Below are positions 1 to 9,973 of a DNA stretch of 64,000 nt, piece after piece (position 1 is the first letter of the stretch; each line of letters begins with the position of its first letter). Made by a program: the position numbers and the translations under genes. Under the pieces are notes generated by a model. The model had not been told where the DNA came from. It did no database searches and worked only from the letters and a program-made list of their open reading frames with translations. Origin of the DNA: Aquarana catesbeiana (lineage: Eukaryota; Chordata; Amphibia; Anura; Ranidae); NCBI RefSeq assembly GCF_042186555.1, contig NC_133328.1, positions 338,622,035 to 338,686,034 on the forward strand. Direction: 5' to 3'.

Positions 1-356
1 ACTGCCACTAACTAACCTGCCTGCCTAATCTAGCTCAATCTATCTCTGTCCACACACTATACACAGCTGCTATGTAAGCAGATTTATATAGTGTGGGGCG
101 TGGACTTAGTCCCCCTGAGCCATGATTGGCCAATTATGCTCTCTCAGCAGAGTGCGCTGTAATTGGCCAAAACATGCAGGTCAGGTGCATGCTTTTGCCA
201 ATCATCATACAGCAATGCACTGTGAACTTGCAGTGCATTATGGGGCGCTCCGCGGCACTCGAATTTCCCGCAAACGCCCCATATGTTCAGTTCATTTAAG
301 AACAAACAAACGTTTAACTTACGTTCGACTCAAACCGCGGGCTCATCCCTAGTTAT
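1..356 (-). repeat. Interspersed repeat with CCAAT/TATA-like block, minus orientation
   Basis: Read on the minus strand, this stretch starts near 356 with ACTAGGGATGAGCC, passes through GTTCG/CGAAC-rich sequence and several ATTGGCCAAT-type boxes, and reaches TATATAAA at 90-83. The same order (GGGATG start, CGAAC-rich part, TGCATTG block, CCAATCATGGCTCA, CCACGCC, TATAAAA) is seen on the plus strand from 3,848. The two are therefore copies of one family in opposite orientation. The copy runs off the window edge. I cannot name the family; it could be a solo LTR or the 5' part of a non-autonomous element. Confidence 0.55.
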
Positions 357-436
357 TGGTCATGAACAGAGGAGTTTCCTGGCATCTTACTCAGACTTTA
401 CGTTTTCTTCTTCCAAAAATTTAAGATCCATATATA

Positions 437-1907
437 CAGTATCTCACAAAAGTGAGTACACCCCTCACATTTTTGTAAATATTTTATTATATCTTTTCAT
501 GTGACAACACTGAAGAAATGACATGTTGCTACAGTGTAGAGTAGTGAGTTTACAGCTTGTATAACAGTGTAAATTTGCTGTCCCCTAAAAATAACAACAC
601 ACAGCCATTAATGTCTAAACCGCTGGCAACAAAACTGAGTACACCCCTAAGTGAAAATGTCCAAATTTGACCCAATTAGCCATTTTCCCTCCCTGGTGTC
701 ATGTGACTCGTTAGTGTTACAAGGTCTCAGGTGTGAATGGGGAGCAGGTGTGTTAAATTTGGTGTTATCTCTCTCTCTCATACTGGTCACTGGAAGTTCA
801 ACATGGCACCTCATGGCAAAAAACACTCTGAGGATCTGAAAAAAATAACTGTTGCTCTCTATAAAGGTGGCCTAAGCTATAAGAAGATTGCCAAGACCCT
901 GAAACTAAGCTGCAGCATGGTGGCCAAGTCCATACAGTGGTTTAACAGGACAGGTTCCACTCAGAACAGGCCTTGCCATGGTTGACCAAAGAAGTTAAGT
1001 GCACGTGCTCAGCGTCATATCTAGAGGTTGGATAGAAAATTTCCTTTAGGAAATAGATGTATGAGTGCTGCCAGCATTGCTGCAGAAGTTGAAGGGGTGG
1101 GGGGTCAGCCTGTCAGTGCTCAGACTATATGCCACGCACTGCATCAAATTGGTCTGCATGGCTGTCATCCCAGAAGGAAACCTCTTCTAAAGATGATGCA
1201 CAAGAAAGCAATCAAGCAGTTTGCTGAAGACAAGCATATTAAGGGCATGGATTACTGGAACCATGTCCTGTGGTCTAATGAGACCAAGATAAACTTATTT
1301 GGTTCAGATGGTGTCAAGCATGTGTGGCAGCAACTAGGTGAGGAGTACAGTCAAGCATGGTGGTGGGAGTGTCATGGTCTGAGGCTGCATTACTGCTGAC
1401 GGCACTGGCGAGCTACAGTTCATTGAGGGTACCATGAATGCCAATATGTGCTGTGACATACTGAAGCTAAGCATGATCCCCTCCCTTCGGAGACTGGGCC
1501 GCAGGGAAGTATTCCAACATAATAAGGACCCCAAACACACCTTCATGATGACCACTGCCTTGCTAAAGAAGCTGGGGGTAAAGGTGATGAACTGGCCAAG
1601 CATGTCCCCAGACCTAAACCCTATTGAGCATCTGTGGGATATCCTAAAACAGAAGGTAGAGGAGCGCAAGGTCTCTAACATCCACCAGCTCTGTGATGTC
1701 ATCATGGAGGAGTGGAAGAGGACTCCAGTGGCGATCTGTGACACTCTGGTGAACTCCATGCCCAAGAGGGTTAAGGCAGTGCTGGAAAATAATGGTGGCC
1801 ACACAAAATATTAACACTTTGGGCCCAATTTGGAAATTTTCACTTGAAAAGATATAATAAAATATTTACAAAAATGTGAGGGGTGTTCTCACTTTTGTGA
1901 GATCCTG
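437..1907 (+). mobile_element. Tc1/mariner transposon, full length but inactive
   Basis: The element is bounded by about 63-bp inverted repeats (437-499 and 1,845-1,907) beginning CAGTATCTCACAAAAGTGAG, and each outer end is followed by TA (435-436 and 1,908-1,909), the target site expected for Tc1/mariner. An inner partial copy of the repeat (GAGTACACCCC near 635-648, followed by AAGTGAAAATG) gives an IR/DR-like left end as in Sleeping Beauty-type elements. It carries one transposase gene, broken by stops and a frameshift, so it can only be moved in trans. Confidence 0.95.
803..1814 (+). pseudogene. Tc1-type DDE transposase pseudogene
   Basis: The protein would bind the element's TIRs in the nucleus and cut and paste it. 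The start is the ATG at 803 (MAPHGKKHSED), followed by a helix-turn-helix region (KKIAKTLKLSCSMV). In-frame stops occur at 983-985 and 1,022-1,024, and a frameshift lies near 1,340-1,400 before the conserved FIEGTMNANM block. Catalytic-domain motifs are visible: LWSNETKINLF (the usual SDE-type first aspartate is Asn here), DPKHT, and SPDLNPIEHLW with the third acidic residue. The end matches the family (NNGGHTKY, stop at 1,812-1,814). The stops, the frameshift and the lost first catalytic Asp make it non-functional. Confidence 0.92.
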
Positions 1908-1938
1908 TATATATATGTATACATATACACACACACAC

Positions 1939-2480
1939 ACTATATTACCAAAAGTATTGGGACATGCACATGAACTTTAATGGCATTCCAGTCTTAGTCG
2001 TAGGTTTCAATATTGAGTTGGCCCACCCTTTACAGCTATAACAGGTCAACTCTTCTGGGAAGGCTGTCCACAACATTTAAAAGTGTGCCTATTGGAATGT
2101 TTGACCATTCTTCCAGAAATGTATTTGTGAGGTCAGGCACTGATGTGGATGAGAAGGCCTGGCTCACAGTCTCCACCCTAATTCATCCCAAAGGTGTTCC
2201 ATCGGGTTGAGGTCAGGAGTCTGTGCAGGCCAGTCAAGTTCCTTGCTCATCCATGTCAGTATGGACCTTGCTTTGTGCACTGGTCCAAATAATTTGGGAG
2301 AGGGGGGATTATGGTGTGGGATTGTTTTTCAGGGGTTGGGCTTGGCCCCTTAGTTCCAGTGAGAGAAACTCTTATGGCATCAGCATACCAAGACATTTTG
2401 GACAACGTCATGCTCCCAACTTTGTGGGAAAATTTTAGGGATGGTAGGCACTTCCTACCAGTGCAAAACACAAAATTTTA
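1939..2480. mobile_element. Rearranged Tc1-type transposon remnant (two facing halves)
   Basis: From about 1,940 (TATATTACCAAAAGTATTGG) to 2,285 the sequence is the antisense of a Tc1-type 3' end; its reverse complement encodes DWPAQTPDLNPMEHLWDEL, the third catalytic block. From about 2,305 to 2,440 the sequence is in sense orientation and encodes the block just upstream in such transposases (VWDCFSGVGLGPLVPV and later ILDNVMLPTLWENF). The two neighbouring parts of the gene are thus joined head to head, so an internal inversion or deletion has occurred. The second terminus is not recognisable. This family differs from the element at 437. Confidence 0.8.
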
Positions 2481-2786
2481 AGAGACAATATCACCTTAGG
2501 GCAAATGAATGGCAAAATTACAGTGTCTCTTTAAAGGAGTCCCCATCACCTCCCTCATTCACTAATCTAGAGGAGCAGTAAAGTCACCCTCTTGATCATG
2601 TGACAGTGCTCAGGCCTAAAGATTATTTAACTGGACTGAGTAATTTCACAGGGTTGCAGGTCCCATGCTCCAAAATACTCAGGAACTGGGATGGATAAGG
2701 GATTGGCAATGGATATGCAGTCAAGTTTAGTATAACTAGGTCAGGGAGGCTTTACAGAGACTTTACCCTGCATTTAGCTGGAAAAC
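2481..2786. other. No recognised feature
   Basis: About 300 bases of mixed-composition sequence. No open frame with recognisable motifs and no TIR pair was seen. Confidence 0.5.
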
Positions 2787-2789
2787 ATA

Positions 2790-3211
2790 TGCCGCATACA
2801 GACGATCGGAATTTCCGACAACAAATGTTCAATGTGAGGTTGTTGTCGGAAATTCTGACCGTGTGTATGCTCCATCGGACATTTGCTGTTGGAATTTCCA
2901 ACAACAACAGTTTGAGAGCTGGTTCTCAAATTTTCCAACATCAAGACTTGTTGGAAATTCCAAGCGTGTGTACACAATTCCGACGCACAAAAGTCCACGC
3001 ATGCTCGGAATCAAGCAGAAGAGCCGCACTGGCTATTGAACTTAATTTTTCTCGACTCGTCGTACGTGTTGTACATCACCGCATTCTTGGCGATCGGAAT
3101 TTCCGACAACATTTGTGCGAACATGTGTATGCAAGACAAGTTTGAGCCAACATCTGTCGGAAAAAAATCCACGGTTTGGTTGTCAGAATGTCTGATCGTC
3201 TGTACGCGGCA
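2790..3211. mobile_element. Harbinger-like MITE, 422 bp, TSD ATA
   Basis: Inverted termini TGCCGCATACAGACGATC (left) and GATCGTCTGTACGCGGCA (right) are flanked by ATA at 2,787-2,789 and 3,212-3,214. A 3-bp AT-rich duplication fits PIF/Harbinger. GATCGGAATTTCCGACAAC-type blocks recur inside (near 3,091). The element has no transposase. A shorter relative with the same outer sequence lies at 31,270-31,519. Confidence 0.85.
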
Positions 3212-3364
3212 ATAGAGTTGAACAAGTAAGGCTCCTTACACCAGAACATAACAAAGATAATATAAACAATAAAGCGCTGCTGCAGGTCTGTCCACTTTCA
3301 TGCACACCTCACACACACTCTGAGTGGGTGTCAGCCCAGTTCACACACCTGTGCATATACTGAT

Positions 3365-3655
3365 AGAAGAAAAGTCCGGACACCTGCACTCCATGCCCTG
3401 TAGTCCTCCTTTATTAACGATTCACGAACAAAGCAACAAAAAAAACCTAGATGATCACAGTAGGGGAGAGAGAGGTTATCACATTTTGCACTCTTCCTAC
3501 CGCTTAATCATAACTAAGCTTCAATACTTCAATAGGGGCATGAAACATTTTAACCTCCACTGTGATCATCTAGGTTTTTTTATGCTGCTTTGTTTGTGAA
3601 TTGTTAATAAAGGTAGACTACAGTGCTTGGAGTGCAGTCGTCTGGACTTTATTTC
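3365..3655. repeat. Foldback element with about 92-bp inverted arms
   Basis: The left arm (about 3,371-3,461, AAAGTCCGGACACCTGCACT onward) is matched by the reverse complement of the right arm (about 3,560-3,650, ending GTCTGGACTTT) at roughly 90% by eye. The spacer is about 100 bp. Both arms contain CCTAGATGATCACAGT at their inner edge. No coding capacity and no clear TSD; it is either a MITE of unknown superfamily or a hairpin repeat. Confidence 0.75.
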
Positions 3656-4065
3656 TTTCATTATGGTAATGTTTAAACAAATTTTACTAGTTTTTTTCAA
3701 TTCAATTCAAGTAAAGTACAGTATGAGATATGGCATACTAATTTCTCTTAAAATGAATTGTTTATTTATATTTTTCTAATGAAATGGCAAGGCAAGTAAA
3801 ACTTAGGAAGGAAACGATTATTATGAAAACATTGTACAATCTTACTAATAGGGATGGGTGAATGGTTCGGCCAGAGCATAAGTTCGGGCCGAACTTTCAT
3901 TGTTTGGACGTTCGGCGAACATCTGAAAAATGGGTCGTTCAAATGTTTGTTCGCCCCCCCAAACTGACCACAATGCATTGCGGCACTGAATAGTGCATTG
4001 CAAGCCCTGATTGGCTGAAGCAGTGAAAGCTTCAGCCAATCAGGGCACAGAGCACTGTGAGAATC

Positions 4066-4444
4066 AGCCCTCATGCACACAGGCTGTTAAAAAAACGTTA
4101 TGAAAACGCCAGTATCTTTGCAGTGAATTTTTTAAACTTTTTTCAGCTTTTTTCAGCGTTTTTGCAATAGCGTTTTTTAGCGTTTTTGAGCGTTTTTAAG
4201 CGTTTTTCAGCGTTTTTGAGCGTTTTTGAGCGTTTTTCAGTGTTAGAACGTTTTTACAGCTGAAAAACGTCTTTCAGAACGCACTGGTCCTGGGTTTTTT
4301 TTACAGCTTAAAAACTCTTATGCCACTTGCAGCTCAAAAACGCCTAGGTGGGCATGAAGCCATAGACTAACATAGACAGGCCTTTTTAAGCTGCAAAAAA
4401 AGCTCAAAAAAGCAGCTGTAAAAACGTCCATGTGCATGAGGACT
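4066..4444. mobile_element. MITE with internal AGCGTTTTT repeats
   Basis: Ends are CCTCATGCACACAGG (left) and CCATGTGCATGAGG (right), imperfect inverted repeats. The inside holds about ten tandem copies of a 10-bp AGCGTTTTTG-type unit (about 4,146-4,245), then its antisense (AAAAACGC, AGCTCAAAAA), so the element can fold on itself. It splits the repeat at 3,848-5,475. No exact TSD could be assigned, so the superfamily is unknown. Confidence 0.6.
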
Positions 4445-4474
4445 TATGTTTGGACACTGTCATCATGACTTTAT

Positions 4475-4509
4475 CCAATCATGGCTCATTCCCACGCCAC
4501 AGTATAAAA
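4475..4509 (+). promoter_or_regulatory. CCAAT/TATA-like promoter block in the repeat
   Basis: CCAAT at 4,475-4,479, CCCACGCC at 4,491-4,498 and TATAAAA at 4,503-4,509 have the spacing of a pol II core promoter. The minus-strand copy of the same family keeps the block (ATTGG at 124-128 and TTTATATA at 83-90). Conservation in two diverged copies supports, but does not prove, promoter function. Confidence 0.4.
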
Positions 4510-4904
4510 ACATTCTTTCAGTGGCAGACATTTTCAGTGTGATTTTGGCATGGAGAGAGATAGAACAGGGCTCCATTCAGTGCTATTAGTTAATGTGCTA
4601 TACTGTGCTATTTTGCTTCAATTATGAGTGTAGAATATTAGTTTAGTGTCAGTCTAGGGATAGTCTAGTGTGAGTGGGGTGAGGAGGACCATCATTCAGC
4701 TTTGCATAGTGTACAGCTAGTAGGGACAGCTCAGATAGTTTCACTGTAGTGTAGTGAGACTGTGTTGTTCATACATACATTAGTGTAGAGTAGGGACAGA
4801 TCATATAGTTTCAGTGTAGTGTAGTGAGACCATGTCAGTAATCTTTACATTATTGTATAGCTAGAGTAGGGACAGTTCAATTAGCATTAGTGTAGTGATG
4901 GTTG

Positions 4905-5472
4905 AACACCGTCTATTTGATTGCGTTACTGCCAGTTTAATGCCATTTACTTCTGTGTGCATTACTGCCAGTTTAACATAATTTTCTTCTGTGTGCGTTA
5001 CTGTCAGTTTAACGCCATATAGTTCTGTGTGCTTTACTGCCAGTTTAACGCTATTTACTTCTGTGTGCTTTACTGCCAGTTTAGCGCCATATCATTTTGT
5101 GTGCTTTACTGCCAGTTTAATGCCATATAGTTTTGTGTGCATTACTGCCAGTTTAATGCCATATAGTTCTGTGTGCGTTACTGCCAGTTTAACACCATAT
5201 AGCTGTATGTATTACTGCCATTTCAATGCCATTTACTTCTGTGTGCTTACTGCCAGTTTAACACCATATAGTTCTGTGTGCATTACTGCCAGTTTAACGC
5301 CATATAGTTCTGTGTGTGTTACTGCCAGTTTAACGCCATTTACTTCTGTGTGCATTACTGCCAGTTTAACGCCATTTGCTTCTGTGCATGTTACTGCCAG
5401 TTTAACACCATTTACTACTGTGTGTGTTACTGCCAGCTTAACGCCATATAGTTCTGTGTGTCACTGTACGTT
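4905..5472 (+). repeat. 36-bp minisatellite, about 15 copies
   Basis: The unit is close to ACTGCCAGTTTAACGCCATA followed by TAGTTCTGTGTGCATT, 36 bp, repeated about 15 times with point changes and a few indels near 5,205-5,250. Two variants alternate (CATATAGTT and CATTTACTT). Because 36 is a multiple of three, the array stays open in one frame for about 170 codons; this is a by-product of the repeat. Confidence 0.9.
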
Positions 5473-5514
5473 TGGCCCATTATATTGCAGTATATTATAG
5501 TGTATCCGTGGAGT

Positions 5515-7601
5515 GTGTCTCCTGAAAACATTGAACACGGAAAAAAAATGGGAATGCTTTAGTAGCATATTAAACAAAGGTATCACACAGTGCATTCCAA
5601 TGGGTAATAAATATAGAAGAGCAAAGGTTAAACCTGGGTGGCTAAACCGTAATGTAAAAAGCCTCATTAAAGAGAAAAAAATGGCGTTTAAAGAATATAA
5701 AGGGGATGGGTCACAGTCAGCATTCAAACAACACTACAAGGAATGCAATAAGTGTAAGAACGTGTAAGAACGCAATAAGGGCAGCCAAAAAAGATTACGA
5801 GAGACACATAGTGGAGGAGAGTAATAAAAATCCAAAGACACTTTTTAGATACATTGACAGTAAAAAGGCAAGATCAGAACACATTGCCCGCATAAAAGAC
5901 GAGGAAGGGAGGATGGTTATGGATGACACAGGGAAGGCAACTGTACTAAATGTAACTAAACTGTACCTTCTATAGAATAGCAAAATACCAACCGTGGAAT
6001 AATTGTTGGTGACACATCACAGGGAATACCCTTGTGGCTAACAGAGGCCGGAGTAAAGGAAAGACTAGATAAACTTAATACAAATAAATCTCCAGGACCA
6101 GATGGCTTACACCTGAGAGTCCTCAGAGAACTCAATCAGGTTATAGCCAGACCACTGTTCTTAATCTTTGTGGACAGCATGCTGACAGGATTGGTACCAG
6201 CTGATTGGAGAAAAGCCAATGTGGTACCAATATTCAAAAAGGACAGAGACAAATCCCTGGGAACTACAGGCCAGTTAGCCTAACATCAATTGTTGGTAAA
6301 TTATTGGAGGGGATAATAAGGGACTATATCCAAGAATTTACTGAGGAAAAAATATCTTACGTAGTCATCAGCATGGGTTTACGAAAGGTCATTGTTGCCA
6401 GACCAATCTTTTAATATTCTACAAGGAAGTGAGCTGCCATCTAGACAGGGGAATGCCCGTGGATTTAGTCTGCCTGGATTTTGCAAAGGCATTCGATGCA
6501 GTCCCCCATAAACGCATAATCTACAAGCTGAGGTCTGTAGGCATGGACCATAAGGTTTGTTCTTGAGTTAAAAACTGGTTACAGGGACGTATCCAAAGGG
6601 TAGTGATAAATAATGTGTACTCAGACTGGTCTGGAGTGGTAAGTGGGGTGCCCCAGGGTTCTGTCTTGGGACCAATTCTATTCAATTTTTTTCATAAATG
6701 ATATAGAGAATGGGATAAATAGCTCAATCTCAGTTTTGTGGATGACACAAAATTAAGCATGGTAATAACTTCACATCAAGATATAGAAGTTTTACAGAAA
6801 GACCTGAACAAAATAATGGAGTGGGCAACTACTGTACATGGCAAATGGGGTTTAATGTGGAGAAATGTAAAGTAATGCACTTGGGGCAAAAAACATAAAC
6901 CCAAACTACTCACTAGGGATGGAGAAAGATCTGAGGTCCTAGTAGATGACAGATTGAGCAATAGCATGCAATGTCAAGCTGCAGCTACCAAAGCAGGCAG
7001 AATAATAGCATGGATAAAAAAGGGATATACTCCAGAGATAGTCCTGCCTCTTAAAAAACATTGGTTAGACCACATCTGGAGTATTCCATCCAGTTCTGGT
7101 CACCAGTCCTCAGAAGGGATGTGCTAGAACTGGAGAGAGTCTAAAGAAGGGCAACAAAACTAACAAGGGGACTGGAGGACCTCAATTACGAGGAGAGACT
7201 GCAAACACTAAACTTATTCTCACTGGAGAAAAGACTCTTGAGAGGGGGTATGACTTACAAATTTCTCAATGTCGATCCCAGCATAGGAAAAAACTATTCA
7301 GTCTCAAGGAATGTAAGAGGACACTGGGCCACACAATGAGCTTGGAAGAGAAGTGGTTTAACTGTAAACTGCAAAGGGGGGTTTTCACTGTCAGGGCAAG
7401 AAGGATGTGGAATTCTCTTCCACAATTGATGGTGGCTGTGGGGAGTATTTATAGTTTTAAGAGACTCTTAGATGTGCATCTTGAGGAACATGAGATACAA
7501 GGATATGGGAAATAATTATAGACACTGACACGTGCACCTACACAGGTTAAATTGAGTGGATTATTGTCTTTATTCAATCTATCTACTATGATACTAAGTG
7601 A
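5515..7601 (+). pseudogene. CR1-type LINE ORF2 relic, 5'-truncated
   Basis: Decayed pieces of a CR1 ORF2 (endonuclease-RT) appear in order: the linker after the endonuclease (KPGWLNRNVKSLIKEKKMAF near 5,630; LFRYIDSKKARSEHIARIKD near 5,840), RT block NKSPGPDGLHLRVL near 6,085, WRKANVVPIFKKD, YRPVSLTSIVGKLLE near 6,265, LDFAKAFDAVPHK near 6,475, SGVPQGSVLGPILFN near 6,645, FVDDTKLS (6,735), then the C-terminal region with RARRMWNSLPQL-type sequence near 7,400. Many stops and frameshifts. The 3' end carries the CR1-like TATTCAATCTATCTACTATG and abuts a TTAA-flanked MITE at 7,606. The endonuclease domain is missing, as in most CR1 copies. Confidence 0.88.
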
Positions 7602-7605
7602 TTAA

Positions 7606-8777
7606 CCACTTCAATACCAGGCACTTACGCACCTTCCTTCCCAAGCCAATTTTCAGCTTTCAGCGCTGTCACAATTTGAATGACAATTGTGCGGTCATGC
7701 TACACTGCACCCATACAAATTTTTTCGAATTTTGTTCCCACAAATAGAGCTTTCTTTTGGTGGTATTTGATCACCTCTGCGATTTTTACTTTTTGTGCAA
7801 CAAATAAAAAAAAAACGAACATTTAGAAAAAAAAGTTTTTCTTTGTTTCTGTAAATTTTTTTGTAAATAAGTATGTTTTCTTCTTCAATGATGGGCACTG
7901 ATATGGCTGGCACCGATGGGCACCAATGAGGTGGCACTGATGAGGTGGCACTGATGGGCACTGATGATGGGCACTGATAGGCGGCACTGATGGGCACTCA
8001 TAGGCAGCACTGATGGGCACTGGTATGTGGCACTGATGGGCACTCATAGGCAGCACTGATGGGTACTTATGGGTGGCACTGATGGGTACTTATGGGTGGC
8101 ACTGATAGGTGGCACAGATGGGCACTGATGGTCACTGATAGGTGGGCACTGATGGGCATGGATGGGCACTGAGAGGTGGCACGGATGGACACTGATGGGT
8201 GGCACTGATGACACTGATGGGTGGCATTGCTGGGCATCACTTGTTTGATCTGGACCATAATGTTGCCAGTCAGTGCCCATTTGTAGTGCCAATTGGCATC
8301 TATTGTGCATATTTTTTCATATGTGGATGGCCATGGGGTACATACCTGGCCATCCACATGTTGCCCCCTTTCCTGGTGGTCCTGGCTGCTTCCCTGGTGG
8401 TCCAGTGTGGGCATCCGCAGGGGGGCTGCACTGATAAACAATCAGCGCAGACCCTCCCTGTAAGGAGAGCCACCAATCGGCTCTCCTCTACTTGTGTCTG
8501 TCAGACGCGAGTGAGGAAAAGCCGATCAATGGTTCTTCCTGTTTACATCGTGATCAGCCATGATTGGACACGGCTGATCATGTGGTAAAGAGCCTCTGTC
8601 GCAGGCTCTTTACCTAGATCGGTGTAGCTGTAGCTGACACACCGCACCACCAATCGCTGCGATGCGTGCCCCCAAGGGCATGCGGCCGATGTTATCCTGC
8701 ATGAGGATATGACGCCCAGTCAGGATAAATGAACCACCGCCCGGCCGTCATTTTGCTATAGGCCAGGCGGGAAGTGG
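7606..8777 (-). mobile_element. piggyBac-type MITE, 1.17 kb, TTAA-flanked
   Basis: Outer ends CCACTTCAATACC and GGCGGGAAGTGG are flanked by TTAA at 7,602-7,605 and 8,778-8,781, as expected for piggyBac. It has no transposase. Its left end (CAAATAGAGCTTTCTTTTGG, ATTTGATCACCTCTG) is the reverse complement of the 3' end of the transposase-bearing copy at 46,807-58,274, and its right half resembles that element's left end, so it lies in reverse orientation to it. It contains the same kind of CAGTGCC minisatellite. Confidence 0.88.
7885..8235 (-). repeat. GGCACTGATGGGT minisatellite inside the MITE
   Basis: Irregular tandem units of about 12-24 bp (GGGCACTGATGGGTGGCACT and variants) fill this stretch. 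The reverse complement, AGTGCCACCCATCAGTGCCC, matches the array at 47,145-47,730 in the autonomous element. Confidence 0.88.
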
Positions 8778-8781
8778 TTAA

Positions 8782-9110
8782 TCTTCAAAGGACCTCCATT
8801 GGCATGTCCTAAACTAGTCAGTAAAGCCTACCTACCTCAATCTTGCCCCTTCAACAGAAGCAAGCCTTTCAGCTGGCTTTTTTTGGACTGGCTGCTGTAC
8901 ACATGGGTCGAATGCCACCGGTTTATTCAGCCCATGTGTGTGGCCCTTTACAGGTCTGATTCTGCTAAGAAGATTATATTAATTATTTATAATATTAATT
9001 ATACCTTTGAGGCAATACTTACAGATCATTTTAAAATACCACCATATTTACCAAGTTTATATTATACAGTCCAATTGTGATGTGAATATTTTAAACTATC
9101 TTTTGACACT
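8782..9110. other. No recognised feature
   Basis: Includes an imperfect inverted pair around ACACATGGGTCGAATG and TCAGCCCATGTGT (8,900-8,942). No gene or assignable repeat family was seen. Confidence 0.45.
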
Positions 9111-9114
9111 TTAA

Positions 9115-9560
9115 CCGCTTCAAACCCGGACCATTTGGCTGGCCAAAGACCAGAGCACTTTTTGCGATTCGGCACTGTGTCGCTTTAACAGACAATTGGG
9201 TGGTCGTGCTTCATGGCTCCCAAACAAAATTGACGTCCTTTTTTTCCCACAAATAGAGCTTTCTTGTGGTGGTATTTGATCACCTCTGCGTTTTTTATTA
9301 TTTGCGCTATAAACAAAAAAAGAGCGCCAATTTTGAAAAAAACACATTATTTTTTACTTTTTGCTATAATAAATATCCCCAAAAAATATATATAAAAAAA
9401 AATGTTTTCCTCAGTTTAGGCTGATACATATTCTACTACATATTTTTGGTAAAAAAAAAAATGCAATAAGTGTATATTTATTGGTTTGCGCAAAAGTTAT
9501 AGCTTCTACAAAATAGGGGATAGCCTTATGGCATTTTTATTTATAATTTATTTTTAACTA
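9115..9560 (-). mobile_element. piggyBac-type MITE, truncated
   Basis: TTAA at 9,111-9,114 is followed by CCGCTTCAAACCCGG and then the family landmarks CCCACAAATAGAGCTTTC, GGTATTTGATCACCTCTGCG, TATTTGCGCTATAAACAAAA and GGTTTGCGCAAAAGTTATAG. The similarity fades near 9,560 and no second end is present. Confidence 0.78.
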
Positions 9561-9969
9561 GTAATGTAAACTAAAGTACTAATGCAAAATAAAGTAAAAA
9601 TATATATTTGTGATTTTTTTTTATTATTTGATTGTTACTTATTTGTCCGTTTTGTCCACTCTGTTCCCAAATTAAAAATAAAACAGATCTTGAAACAACA
9701 CAACCTGATTTGACAGATAACCCTTCCAGCTTAGCTCCGACACACTGAAATCACAAATTTTGTCAAATCAAAGCAGTCAAAGTTTTCCCATGTGAAGTGT
9801 TGTCCCAAATATCCTGTATCCTTAAATGAATTGAGTTCCCCAGCAAAAGACGGATAAAGCTAATTTTGCTTTACTGCTCACTTGTTAGATCAAATGACTC
9901 TTCTGGTAAACATTCATCCCGTAAATCAACAATTCACTAGTGATTCCAAACTTTTAAACTGTAATATAT
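9561..9969. other. No recognised feature, AT-rich
   Basis: AT-rich sequence without open frames of note or visible TIRs. Confidence 0.45.
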
Positions 9970-9973
9970 TTAA

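Larger units (their letters stand above)
3848..5475 (+). repeat. Frog-type interspersed repeat ending in a minisatellite, with a nested MITE
   Basis: This is the plus-strand copy of the family at 1-356. It begins GGGATGGGTGAATGGTTCGG, has GTTCG/CGAAC motifs, a paired CTGATTGGCTGAAGC / GCTTCAGCCAATCAGGG hairpin (4,006-4,046), an inserted MITE (4,066-4,444), a CCAAT box and TATA-like box, a TAGTGTAG-rich part (about 4,620-4,900), and a 36-bp minisatellite. No gene is visible. A CCAAT plus TATA arrangement upstream of a repeated transcribed region would fit an LTR or a pol II-driven non-autonomous element; this is inference. Confidence 0.6.

Noticed and set aside
4905..5472. CRISPR-like array with 36-bp repeats
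   Set aside because: Units are head-to-tail with no unique spacers, and the DNA is eukaryotic.
4991..5500. 169-codon open frame with 12-residue repeats
   Set aside because: It coincides with the 36-bp minisatellite; the unit is a multiple of three, so openness is expected without selection.
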